Source of the DNA: Verrucomicrobiota bacterium | GTDB taxonomy: Bacteria > Verrucomicrobiota > Verrucomicrobiia > Chthoniobacterales > UBA10450 | DNA length: 33,005 bases | NCBI GenBank assembly: GCA_003218475.1 | Contig: QHNR01000048.1 | Location: 1 to 33,005 of the forward strand | Direction of reading: 5' to 3' | Shown: one piece after another, positions 15,719 through 24,277 of the stretch | Position numbering within the stretch: the first letter of the stretch is position 1 | Layout: each line of letters starts with the position of its first letter | Notes under the pieces: generated by a model | Told to the model about the DNA's origin: nothing | The model's input: only the letters and a program-made list of their open reading frames with translations | Databases searched by the model: none | Program-made: the position numbers and the translations under genes

Positions 15719-16858
15719 TCATTGCGGGCCTGGCGGCTGAGTCAGAACAATTGATCCAAACAACCCGTGATCTTCCTCAGATGGGCCAGCAGTAAAGAAC
15801 ATGGTGGTGGTCAAGCCGTTTGCACTGGTCGGCGTAGTTCCATGGCCGAATTGCAGTGCCCAAAGCCCGTCGATTTGGATCGGCCTGCCGCCAGACGAAT
15901 GCATCAGTCCAACAGCTTCGAATTCACCAGCCGGAGTGAGCGAATTTGGATCAAACGCATGAATGCGGCCGTTTCCGAAATTGCCCACGAGTAAATCGCC
16001 ACTAAACCTGCCAAAGCCCTCGGGTGCGAGTGCCAGTCCCCAAGGCGAATTGAGTTCACCCGCGGAGGCGACGCGCTGAATGAAGTTGCCCTCCAGGTCA
16101 TAGGCGTCGACGAAACCATTCCCCGGTCCCGCAACGTCGTCTTCCGCGTCCTCATCCTGAAGGGCGTAGGTAACGTAGAGAGTGCCGTTAATGTTCTGGA
16201 TTCCGAACGGGGCAAAGCCCGCAGGAAGATTTGGATCGGTGAAATTCCCGGACAACGTGACTAAGTCAAACGAGCTATCGAAAACATCTACTTTACCGTT
16301 ATGAAAATCGGTCGCATACAAAAACTGTCCCGCAGTACGACTATCGATTGCCAGACCTTTATAGATCGCTCCATGCGCCTGCGCATTCGCATTCGGGACG
16401 ACGGTAACAATGGGGGCTCCTCTGAACGCCGAGATTGTGCCGTCCTCACTGGAAAAGATAAACCGCGCTGCAGACGGACTGCCGACACCCCCGTTGTTTA
16501 CTATAAAGCCAGTGCCACCGTTAAAGACGAGGCCCGTGGGATTCCCTTGCGCGCCACCCGCCCCGGGAACCGTAAAGGTTGCCTGAATCACGTCATTGGC
16601 GATGTTGAACAGCGTGGTTTTGCCAGTGCCGTTATCGGAAAACCACCAGGGTGATGTTGGACCCGAGTCCAATCCCCAGGCGTTCACTACGTTTGAATCC
16701 GTATGGTCCGCTAACCCCGGAACATCTGACACGATATTGTGCTGGGCATAGAATTGCGATGGACCTGGCATCCCAGCAGCAGCTGCAGACGCGGCCGTGA
16801 AAATTACTGCTGCTAACGAGAGCAGACCGATTTTTATGTAAGCATGAGTCGTTTTCAT
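15719..16858 (-). CDS. TIGR03118 family exported protein (NHL/beta-propeller-like)
   Basis: The start is set at Met 16858, which opens a signal peptide (MKTTHAYIKIGLLSLAAVIF, cleavage near ASAAAAG); the frame itself extends to 16918. The product is 379 aa. Family hallmarks include DVPGLADHTDSNVVNAWGLD, SPWWFSDNGTGKTTLFN, GNPTGLVFNGG, FLYATDFHNGKVDVFDSSF, DPNLPAGFAPFGIQNINGTL and ELNSPWGLALAP. Repeated units of this type fold as a beta-propeller. Members are exported proteins of unknown function. A truncated paralogue lies immediately downstream on the same strand. An AT-rich perfect inverted repeat lies 64 bp upstream and may regulate the gene. There is no Shine-Dalgarno site. Confidence 0.92.
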   Translation of the reverse strand: MKTTHAYIKIGLLSLAAVIFTAASAAAAGMPGPSQFYAQHNIVSDVPGLADHTDSNVVNAWGLDSGPTSPWWFSDNGTGKTTLFNIANDVIQATFTVPGAGGAQGNPTGLVFNGGTGFIVNNGGVGSPSAARFIFSSEDGTISAFRGAPIVTVVPNANAQAHGAIYKGLAIDSRTAGQFLYATDFHNGKVDVFDSSFDLVTLSGNFTDPNLPAGFAPFGIQNINGTLYVTYALQDEDAEDDVAGPGNGFVDAYDLEGNFIQRVASAGELNSPWGLALAPEGFGRFSGDLLVGNFGNGRIHAFDPNSLTPAGEFEAVGLMHSSGGRPIQIDGLWALQFGHGTTPTSANGLTTTMFFTAGPSEEDHGLFGSIVLTQPPGPQ

Positions 16859-16921
16859 AGGTTTTGATGATTGTTTTTCTGTCGGAAGAATCGCACCGAT
16901 CAGTTCCGCGTGGCGCATTGG

Positions 16922-16945
16922 AAAAGTAACACTTTTGTTACTTTT
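16922..16945. promoter_or_regulatory. AT-rich 10-bp inverted repeat, candidate operator
   Basis: AAAAGTAACA (16922-16931), a 4-base spacer CTTT, and TGTTACTTTT (16936-16945) form a perfect dyad. Low GC content and position 64 bp upstream of the TIGR03118 start suggest a dimeric repressor or activator site rather than a terminator. Confidence 0.4.
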
Positions 16946-16994
16946 GCGGAGTTTGCTCGCAGCGACAGCTTGGCCGCAAGGATGCTTGGTCTGC

Positions 16995-17192
16995 GTTTAG
17001 CGCCAGCGGCGCTCTGCTCACATGAGTCTGGGGCAGCGCCCCAGGGAATTCGAATCACACCAATAACCGAAGCGCTGAAAGCGCGATTTAGCACCGCATG
17101 ATTCGCCCTTTCAGCGCTGGCGATTTCGACTCGATAAATCTTGGGGACCTGGCCCCAGGCTTGTGATGAACGCTGCGCCGCTGGCGCTAAAC
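16995..17192. repeat. Large nested inverted repeat in the 16919-17258 intergenic region
   Basis: The outer arms GTTTAGCGCCAGCGGCGC (16995-17012) and its exact complement (17175-17192) span 198 bp. Similarity between the arms continues inward with mismatches. Inside are GCGCTGAAAG (17072-17081) paired with CTTTCAGCGC (17108-17117), and a local hairpin CTGGGGC/GCCCCAG (17028-17044). The whole intergenic stretch between the response regulator and the TIGR03118 gene holds no gene I can support. It looks like two diverged copies of one dispersed element in head-to-head orientation. Confidence 0.6.
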
Positions 17193-17258
17193 GGAGGCGA
17201 TGCCTGCCTGTGGAGTCTAGCTCGCAGCAGCGAGCCCGTCCGATGGCGGACTCGAAAC

Positions 17259-17924
17259 CTAATCTGCCGATCGGATCGTATAACCGACGTGGCGCACAGT
17301 GTGAATCAACGGCGGATCACCAATCTTTTTTCGCAGCCGGCCGATGAAAACTTCGACCAGCTTCGTGTCGTACTCATGCGCGTGTTCCCAAACGCGTTCG
17401 CAAAGCTCCGTGCGTGTGAAGACGCGGCCGGGCTCTCGCATCAGGACCTTCAGTAACATCAGCTCACGCGGAGAAAGCTCGATGCGTTCCGCGCCGCGGT
17501 GAACGTCGTGGGTAGCCAGGTCGAGCGTGAGATCGCCAACGCGCAACGACATTACCGGTTCCTCTGGGTAACGGCGGCCGAGAGCGTGCACGCGCGCCAC
17601 CAGTTCCTGCATTGCAAACGGCTTCGGCAGATAATCGTCAGCTCCAAGCTCCAACCCGGTTACACGATCATCCAGAGCGCCGCGCGCGGTGAGCAGCAAT
17701 ACACGGCTTGCGAGGTGTTGTTTGCGGAGGCGTTGTAACACTTGGAAGCCGTCGATTCCAGGCAGGCGGATATCGAGCACGATGAGGTCGAAAGGCGTCT
17801 TTCTCACTTCGTCCAGGGCGGCTTCGCCATTGTGAACTGCTTTCGGATCGTGGCCGGCCTCGGTCAACGCAGAAGCGATTTTCCGCGCTACAGCGGCTTC
17901 ATCTTCGACGATCAGGACACGCAT
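17259..17924 (-). CDS. OmpR/PhoB-family response regulator
   Basis: A 221-aa two-domain regulator. The receiver domain has the acidic pair in VEDE (Asp8, Glu9), phospho-acceptor Asp51 in VLDIRLPG, Thr79 in LLLTARG and Lys101 in LPKPF. The C-terminal winged helix (about 125-220) includes ELSPRELMLLKVLMREPGRV, FTRTELCERVWEHAHEYDTK and LVEVFIGRLRKKI, ending HTVRHVGYTIR. The form is close to QseB/CopR-like regulators. The gene is last in the run, 3 bp after the stop of the barrel gene, and partners with the histidine kinase two genes upstream. All phospho-relay residues are intact even though the kinase frame is broken. Confidence 0.96.
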   Translation of the reverse strand: MRVLIVEDEAAVARKIASALTEAGHDPKAVHNGEAALDEVRKTPFDLIVLDIRLPGIDGFQVLQRLRKQHLASRVLLLTARGALDDRVTGLELGADDYLPKPFAMQELVARVHALGRRYPEEPVMSLRVGDLTLDLATHDVHRGAERIELSPRELMLLKVLMREPGRVFTRTELCERVWEHAHEYDTKLVEVFIGRLRKKIGDPPLIHTVRHVGYTIRSAD

Positions 17925-17927
17925 GGA

Positions 17928-19145
17928 TTAGAAACGGATGGTAAACTGTGCGGCAAACAAATGATTGTCCTCGCCAGGACCGGTGGTTTCATGCTGAAAG
18001 CCATACTGCAATTTTAACTGCATGTGTGGTGTGAAACGATAGGCTGCCGCGATGTCGATCCTGCCGAGGTCTGGACTCCAGTTAACGTTATGGCCGTAGC
18101 CATCGCTGATGGTGCTGAAGAGTTGCTGATTCCAGCGAATCGCGCCGAATAGCTGCGGGGTAAATTTGTACTTCGCTTCGATGTAATAAGCGAATGTGTC
18201 TGCGTTTCCCACTCGAGGCACTTCGAAGCGGGCTTCGTAGAACTCGGCCCAAAGTTGCAGATGGCGCCAGGCAAAACTGACGTCCTGCCCAAGAACAAAT
18301 TCGCGATAATCATCGATGTCACGTCCCGGCGGCAGCGTGGGTTCGGCCTCGCGCCGAAAGTATGGGCCTTCGCTCGCTGACAACCCGAAGTTCCACGCCT
18401 CGTTAGGGCGGAACCCGAAGCGCCCACTGAAAGTTGGATTCTCGAAGCCATTTTCCGTGACGTACCACGATTCCGGGCGCGACGAGAGCGATGCATTCTT
18501 CATTTCAACAGCGTAATCAAATTTGCCAAGTTGGCCGGAGACAGAAATGCCACTCGCGTAACTAGGTCCCCAGATTACCGGATTAAACGCGTACTTTCCC
18601 TCGTAGTAAGGACCGTAGAGGAACTCCAACGGTGAAAACGCAGCGTATTTATCCTGAATGGCCGTGACATTTTCATAAACTAGCGGCCCGTTGATAAATG
18701 GATTGTCCCACGACAAGTGCCGCGGAACCCAATTGCCCACGACCGTGGCGAACTTGCCGATCTGTACTGTGAAGCGGCCATCCTCCCACGGCGTGACGCG
18801 CAATGCGTATTCGTCGAGCCGCACCTGAGCGCCGTGATCGCTGGGATCAAACCTGCGATCGAGCCGTGACTGCGCGAAGAAATAAATCTGTGATCCGATT
18901 TGCGCGTCGAGAAACAGGGTCAAACGCGGATTGAAAAGCGTGTCGATGTTGCTGTCGATGAGACCGGGCGCGGGTTGTTCGAACTGATAGATTTCCAAAT
19001 CGAGCGTGCCGCTCAAGCGTACGCGCAGATTGTCGTGAAATGCGGAAATGCTCAGCGCCGTATCCAGGCGATCAAGAAAGTCATCAACATCGAACGCGCA
19101 CGCTGTGCAGGCCAACATGCACAGGCTGAAAGCGTGCAACTTCAT
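17928..19145 (-). CDS. Outer-membrane beta-barrel (porin-like) protein
   Basis: A 405-aa exported protein with a signal peptide (MKLHAFSLCMLACTACAFDV). The mature part alternates polar and aromatic residues in many short strands, such as RVRLSGTLDLEIYQFEQ, RFTVQIGKFATVVGNWVP, DYAVEMKNASLSS and DIAAAYRFTPHMQLKLQYGF, and ends in Phe (FAAQFTIRF), the usual signal for barrel insertion. The segment VVGNWVPRHLSWDNPFINGP resembles family members annotated as DcaP- or phosphate-porin-like, but I cannot name the substrate. The start overlaps the stop of the kinase gene by ATGA and the regulator follows after 3 bp, so barrel and two-component system are co-expressed. That suggests the barrel's cargo is the sensed ligand. 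Confidence 0.85.
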   Translation of the reverse strand: MKLHAFSLCMLACTACAFDVDDFLDRLDTALSISAFHDNLRVRLSGTLDLEIYQFEQPAPGLIDSNIDTLFNPRLTLFLDAQIGSQIYFFAQSRLDRRFDPSDHGAQVRLDEYALRVTPWEDGRFTVQIGKFATVVGNWVPRHLSWDNPFINGPLVYENVTAIQDKYAAFSPLEFLYGPYYEGKYAFNPVIWGPSYASGISVSGQLGKFDYAVEMKNASLSSRPESWYVTENGFENPTFSGRFGFRPNEAWNFGLSASEGPYFRREAEPTLPPGRDIDDYREFVLGQDVSFAWRHLQLWAEFYEARFEVPRVGNADTFAYYIEAKYKFTPQLFGAIRWNQQLFSTISDGYGHNVNWSPDLGRIDIAAAYRFTPHMQLKLQYGFQHETTGPGEDNHLFAAQFTIRF

Positions 19146-20905
19146 GCAACTCCATTAACACCGTCCACAGCTGAAAAGCGCACTTCAAATTCGGTCCAAT
19201 CGTTTTCAGATCGGACCAACCGCAAATCGCCCCCGTGCAACCGCGCGAGTTCGCGGGCCAGATTCAAGCCGATCCCGTGGCCCGAAGCCGCCGAGGGAGT
19301 TGAGCTGTGATGGAAGCGCTCGAAGATGTTTTCGCCAGGTGGAATTGTACGGCCGGTATTCCCGACGGTCAGCATAACCTCGTTGCCATTGGCGTGTCCG
19401 TTGACCCGAATCCGCCCGCCAGGGCGATTGTACTTTCGCGCGTTCTCCAGGAGATTTTGCACTATAAGCGACGTGTATCGTTTTTCGCCGGCCACAAACA
19501 GGCCGCGCGGAAATTCCTTTTCGATCTTCACGTCGCGCGAATCGGGAAGCGCGCCGAGATCGTCCAGCCACTCGTCAACGACCTGGCTGAGATCTACCGG
19601 TGTCGAGGCGATTTCGAGATGACCAGCGTCCATGCGTGACAACAGAAGCAAATCGTCGATTACGCCAGTCAAACGATGCGTTTGATGAAGCAGTGCCGAC
19701 AATTCCTCGTAAATCTCGGGCTTGAAACCTTCGCGCGCCATCAACGATTCAAGGCCAATGCGAAAGACTGTAACCGGGCTTTTCAACTGATGTGAGGCGT
19801 CGGCAGAATATCTTGAAGATCGTTGCAGCTCCTCGGCAGTCGAAGCTAGGGCGGCTTCGGCGCGTTTTCGCTTTTCTCGATTTTCTTCCGAATCCAGCGC
19901 CAGCTTTTTCACTGGCACCGAAAGCCTGAGCGCGACCAGGTGGCTTGCGACGAAACCGCCTAACAAAAGCAACGCGCCGGCGCCGCCAATTTGCCAGCGG
20001 AGCCGATGCAGCTGTGCCAGAGAGTAACTCAGTGGGTAAACAGAAATTTCGTAAGCTGGCGGAAAGAGCGAAGCCGGGTTGAGCCGCTTATAAAATACGA
20101 GCTGTGGTGCACCACCAAGGTCCACGCGAAAGTAGTTTTCACCTTGGTTAGAATTGGCGAGCGCAGCTGCCAATTTGTCATTCAGAGTGGCGTGGGTGGC
20201 TTTGGGAAGCGCGGGCAGATGCAGCTGGCCGTTCGTCCAGAGTCCGCTTTTCATCCCGGTGTGTTTATCTTCCAACTCAAGTGGTTTGAACCCGATCACG
20301 AGCGCGGAAATTACTTCGCCGGTGTCACTCGAAAAAATCGGCACCGCTATCAATTCATCGATCGCTCCGCCGCCTGCCTCGGTATTTTCCTGGATGTAAC
20401 CGATTTGCTGCGTCTCCGGCAATTTGTCCAAGGCGAGTTGCACTTCCGTTTTGGCGTCCAGTTTTCCAACATCGTAGGGATTCAGCGGCTTGATGACCGC
20501 ACCGTTACTGTCGAGGAAGCGATAAAATCTCGCGTGAAGCGATTGCGCCGCTTGCTCGGGAGGCGGCTCCTCGCCTTCCATTAGATCGCGCAACTCATCC
20601 TATGCGCTCGGATACAATAAATCGATTGCGTTGTCCTCGATTGCCGCGTGGATCCGCGACTTGGCCGCGAGCGCATTGCAACGATCCGCCAGTGTAGCGT
20701 GACGAAGCTCCTCGAGTTTGTGTAGCGAAGAAAGTTCCGTCTGAAAAATCTGCTGCAAGTTTCGCTCTGCATCGGCCGTGACCTTGCGCTGTGCCAGATA
20801 AAAACTGAGACCGGTCAGCGTCGCGACGATGATCATCATGGCGGTAAACAATCGAGTGCGAAAGCGCGCTACGCCTTTGTCTCTCGGTTGCTCCGCGGGA
20901 CTCAT
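19142..20905 (-). pseudogene. Sensor histidine kinase, in-frame TAG at codon 102
   Basis: From ATG at 20905 (overlapping the upstream stop by ATGA) the frame reads MSPAEQPRDKGVARFRTRLF, a first TM helix, then a periplasmic helix and LLYPSA, and meets TAG at 20600-20602. It continues in the same frame as DELRDLMEGEEPPPEQAAQS to 19142. Repaired length is 587 aa. The second part holds the sensor domain, a TM helix (GGAGALLLLGGFVASHLVAL), the phospho-accepting His in SADASHQLKSPVTVFR, the N box QNLLENARKYNRPGG and the G box GHGIGLNLARELARLHGG. CAG to TAG is a likely cause. A restart at TTG 20593 would give 483 aa with the kinase core and one TM helix but no N-terminal anchor, so partial function cannot be excluded. 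Confidence 0.85.
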
Positions 20906-21546
20906 GGAAAATCAACGTGGAACGTTTCCCCGTTCTTCAACTCCACAGGCCTTTCTCGAGTAGTTCTGCTGTCGATCCACGCCTTGAGAATGTAGCGACC
21001 CGCTGGAAGCCCCTCTAATCGAAAGTGTCCAGTTGTGTCTGTCATCACAAAATACGGAGTACTCAAGACGAGGATCAATCCACGCATGTGTTCGTGAATG
21101 TCGCACCGAAGTATGATAAGGCCCGGCTTATCGAAAACTTGCGTCGGGATCGGTCGCTCATCCGTCCGATAACGACCAAGATCAAAACGTTTGGCAGGTG
21201 AGTAGGAAAAAATGTTGTGATACGTGTCATCAAGATTTGGGAATTGAACTTTGGTTCCGACCCGCACCGGGAGAAGCGAAGGAACAAACGTCAAATCTTT
21301 TTGCGCGACTTGTTTCGTCTGCAGCGAAGCCGGTTGGGGAAAAGAACCCTCGAGATAAACCACCGCCAGAGGGGGCTGTGTGGAAAGAACGCCGCCTTTC
21401 GTAACAATCTGATAACGCTTCGCCTGCACCGGCGCCGAAAGCGATTTTGGGAGTTCGACGCGTCCCTCTACAGCGGCGCTCGCCAAAAGCGCAACGGGAA
21501 GGATGGGAAAAACCGCGTTTAGCCAAAGCAACCCGCGCAGGCGCAT
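20902..21546 (-). CDS. Exported cupredoxin-like protein with carboxypeptidase-regulatory-like tail
   Basis: A 214-aa protein with a signal peptide (MRLRGLLWLNAVFPILPVAL). Residues about 80-160 form a cupredoxin-like domain with a full set of possible type-1 copper ligands: His110 in LDDTYHNIFS, and Cys148, His151 or His153, and Met154 in ILRCDIHEHMRGLILV. The C-terminal part (FVMTDTTGHFRLEGLPAGRY, ILKAWIDSR) resembles a carboxypeptidase regulatory-like beta sandwich. Similar proteins have been annotated as methylamine-utilisation or plastocyanin-like. It lies directly before the histidine kinase (ATGA overlap) and 51 bp after the exporter gene. Periplasmic copper binding or electron transfer linked to signalling is a reasonable inference, not shown. 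Confidence 0.85.
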   Translation of the reverse strand: MRLRGLLWLNAVFPILPVALLASAAVEGRVELPKSLSAPVQAKRYQIVTKGGVLSTQPPLAVVYLEGSFPQPASLQTKQVAQKDLTFVPSLLPVRVGTKVQFPNLDDTYHNIFSYSPAKRFDLGRYRTDERPIPTQVFDKPGLIILRCDIHEHMRGLILVLSTPYFVMTDTTGHFRLEGLPAGRYILKAWIDSRTTRERPVELKNGETFHVDFP

Positions 21547-21597
21547 TTTCTCAGTAGTTTAGCAGGTGTTTCATCGGACGGAAAGCACTCGCCCCGG

Positions 21598-24084
21598 TTA
21601 CCTTTTCGGTTCAGCCGCCGCCATTGCGGGCAAGGTGAAGAAAATTGTAGCGATGAGGCTCCAGAAAATGCCGATAGCGCAAGCGATGCCAAGACCAGTC
21701 AGCGCCGGGTTTCGCGCAAGAGCGAGCGAACCGAAGCCGCTCACGGCAGTCAGTCCTGCAAGCAAGACCGGCTTCAACACGCCGGCAACATCATGTTCGA
21801 TGTCACTCGTTTTTTGCCATACCAGCACAACATATATTCCGTAGTCTACGCCAATGGCTAACACGAGCCGAAACGAGAGCACGTTGAGCAGATTGAGATC
21901 GATGTGCAGCAGTTTCATCGAAGCGATCATCGCTCCGATCCCGAACGCCAGCGTTACGACTTGGATTAGCCACAAGCGAAGATCGCGATACAAAATGGCC
22001 AGCAACGATACGTCGAAGATCGCCATGAGCGCGCTGATAATGAGCAGTTGATGATGCGACCATGGCTGGAGATCGGCGAGCGCGTAGCTCCAGCCTGAAA
22101 TAATCATCGGCACACCAGGCACCTGCAGATCCCGACCCAGCTCTCTGCTTTGCGCGTGGGTCGAGACCGGCTGACTAGTCGTGACAAATCCAGTTGTCAG
22201 TAATGGATCCCGCCCGAAATAGCGATCTATCAAAAACCACCAGCTCGATGATTGCGACAATTGCGCCCGCCAGTCTTGCAGCGGCGCGTTTGGATCGGCA
22301 ACGTGCTGTAAATCATCAAGCAACTTGAACGCCGGCGCGAACGAATCGCGGCTGAATCCTTCGGCATCCAGCGTTTGCTCCAGTGTTTCGCGCGCCGCTT
22401 GAAGATTAATCGTGCTCAAATTCTGTCGATTTGCCCGCATCCAATTTGGTGAAATGCACAGCGCCGCTGGCGTGGAGAAGCCTTTGATTTTTCCGGCAGA
22501 CTGAAGTTGCCGCCAATGCGCGGAAATTTTTTGCCAATAATCGTGCAGTTCTTGCTGATTCGTCGTGCGAAGAATCGCCAGGATCGGTTCCCAACGCACC
22601 GGCATCTTCTGCATGATTTCTTCAAGAGCGCGATTCGCGCGAATGTTCTTTGGCTGCAATGAACGCGTACTGGCTTGAAAGTGGAGCGGGGGAACTGGCG
22701 AAAACCCTATCGCTGTCAACAGCAACAAGATCGCGCCCGAGAAAATCAGCATGCGCGCCGGTTTGCGGACGGTCCAGCGCACATACTTTCTCGTAATATC
22801 GAAGAGCCAGTCGTGGCGAACTGCTGTTTGTCGCTCGCGAACAAACAAAAACAGAATCGAGCACATGAACAGGCCGGCCGCGAAAATGCCAATCGCAATG
22901 AGCACACCGAGCTGCGAAAAACTCATGGCGCCACTCAGCACCAGGGCGAGAAAACCTACTGCTGTCGTGAGCGCGCCGAAGAAAACCGCGCGTCCGAGTT
23001 TTGCAACAGAAGTGGCAATGGCTTGCTGATGCGGTTCTCCGTCGGCACGCGCCTGGTGATAGCGTCCGATGGTAAGAATTGCGAAATCAACACCGAGCCC
23101 GACAAGAATCGCGCAGAAGGCGACGCTGACCATGCTGAGTCGGCCGAAAAGAAGCTGGCCGGCTGTAAGTGCAATCAAACAAGAGAGGAGAAGGCAAAAT
23201 GCCATGCCCACAAGCGGCAGCCATCGGCGAAAACCTGCAAAGAAAATCGCGCCTACCAGTACTACGGAGCCAAGCAACGTCGCCACGACGTCATAACGCA
23301 TGCTCAGGGAAATTTCCGACACAAAGGCTGGGCGCCCGGTCACAAGAATTTGCAAGGGACCGCCAGTCCACCCTTCGCCTGCTGTCGCCGCGCGAAACTC
23401 GTTTACCCGGCGCATCAACCGCTGGCATTCAAACGCGCTGGTGGACGCTTCGTTCGTCACCACGAGAAAAATTCGCATGGTGCGATCGGGCGATGTGAGC
23501 GGCTGTTCCTGTTCAATGATCGTGCTTTCCGCAAAAGGCTTGAGCGCTGGCGCAATCAGACCGAGCGGATCGAAGGAAAGTTCGAACTCCGGCCGAGGCG
23601 AGCCTGCCTCAATCTGTTGCCGCAATCGATGAAGACGATCGCGAATTTTGTCCGGTTGCAGGATCGAGATCGCTTGATCGAAAGTCGCCGGTTCCAGATT
23701 GAGAAGTAGCGACACCGCCATCGATTGGAGATCGCGAATGCCTTCGGCTGTGGCCATGGGTGAGCCCGCGAGCACACGCGCGCACCACGGTTGCTGCCGC
23801 AACCGTTCGCCAAATATCGGCGCGAATTCCTCCAGTTTGTCGACGTCATTTGGATTGCACACAAGCGCGAACGTCAGCTCTCGCGTTTGCTCGAAATCGC
23901 GGTCGTATATCTTGAGCCCTTGCACCGATGAATACCTGGCGGGCAAAACGTTGAACACCTCGGAATCGAGTCGCAATGATGTGACCAGAATCGCAATGCA
24001 AGCAATCGTGACCACCGCCACGCCGGCCCAAACCAGCGCGCGGCGTTGCGTGATTGTTCGGGCGATGAAATCGCTGATGCGCAT
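21598..24084 (-). CDS. MMPL/RND superfamily exporter
   Basis: The frame opens at 24105; Met at 24084 (MRISDFIARTITQRRALVWA) is the more natural start, giving 828 aa. There are two similar halves, each with one TM helix, a large periplasmic loop and five more helices. Family motifs in the fourth helix of each half are visible: GVDFAILTIGRYHQARADGE and GVDYGIYVVLVWQK. The N-terminal loop has the typical LRLDSEVFNVLPARYSSVQG. It belongs with lipid- or polyene-exporting MMPL proteins such as those in aryl-polyene clusters or HpnN rather than drug RND pumps. Neighbours include a LolB-like lipoprotein and a halogenase-like flavoprotein upstream and a cupredoxin downstream. The cargo is unknown. Confidence 0.92.
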   Translation of the reverse strand: MRISDFIARTITQRRALVWAGVAVVTIACIAILVTSLRLDSEVFNVLPARYSSVQGLKIYDRDFEQTRELTFALVCNPNDVDKLEEFAPIFGERLRQQPWCARVLAGSPMATAEGIRDLQSMAVSLLLNLEPATFDQAISILQPDKIRDRLHRLRQQIEAGSPRPEFELSFDPLGLIAPALKPFAESTIIEQEQPLTSPDRTMRIFLVVTNEASTSAFECQRLMRRVNEFRAATAGEGWTGGPLQILVTGRPAFVSEISLSMRYDVVATLLGSVVLVGAIFFAGFRRWLPLVGMAFCLLLSCLIALTAGQLLFGRLSMVSVAFCAILVGLGVDFAILTIGRYHQARADGEPHQQAIATSVAKLGRAVFFGALTTAVGFLALVLSGAMSFSQLGVLIAIGIFAAGLFMCSILFLFVRERQTAVRHDWLFDITRKYVRWTVRKPARMLIFSGAILLLLTAIGFSPVPPLHFQASTRSLQPKNIRANRALEEIMQKMPVRWEPILAILRTTNQQELHDYWQKISAHWRQLQSAGKIKGFSTPAALCISPNWMRANRQNLSTINLQAARETLEQTLDAEGFSRDSFAPAFKLLDDLQHVADPNAPLQDWRAQLSQSSSWWFLIDRYFGRDPLLTTGFVTTSQPVSTHAQSRELGRDLQVPGVPMIISGWSYALADLQPWSHHQLLIISALMAIFDVSLLAILYRDLRLWLIQVVTLAFGIGAMIASMKLLHIDLNLLNVLSFRLVLAIGVDYGIYVVLVWQKTSDIEHDVAGVLKPVLLAGLTAVSGFGSLALARNPALTGLGIACAIGIFWSLIATIFFTLPAMAAAEPKR

Positions 24085-24156
24085 GAGCAAGCCACCATTC
24101 AACACGAATCAGCATGAACATGCCAATGTTGCGACGGCCACGTAACCGCGCGGTGT

Positions 24157-24210
24157 GGAGTGCGCGGAGACGTCCGCGCTGTGAAAAGCGGCGACATGTC
24201 GCCGCACTCC
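24157..24210. repeat. Palindromic intergenic repeat, three nested hairpins
   Basis: Outer arms GGAGTGCG (24157-24164) and CGCACTCC (24203-24210) are exact complements. Inside are GCGCGGA/TCCGCGC (24162-24168 with 24173-24179) and an 18-bp perfect palindrome GCGGCGACATGTCGCCGC (24188-24205). It lies between the lipoprotein and exporter genes. I recall similar ends in other verrucomicrobial genomes, which would make it a dispersed element. Confidence 0.6.
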
Positions 24211-24277
24211 AAAAAAACGCGATCGAACCTGTGTGAGATTTTTCTGAAGACGCGCTGTCCCCAGCGGAGAACTAGAG

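Noticed and set aside
156-20905. Reassignment of TAG to an amino acid
   Set aside because: Several intact genes end at TAG with no family similarity beyond it (4255, 5951, 835-837), so ordinary stop use is more likely.
22675-23709. 344-aa plus-strand ORF opposite the exporter
   Set aside because: Composition is Arg/Lys/His-rich and without domains; it is the antisense shadow of the MMPL gene.
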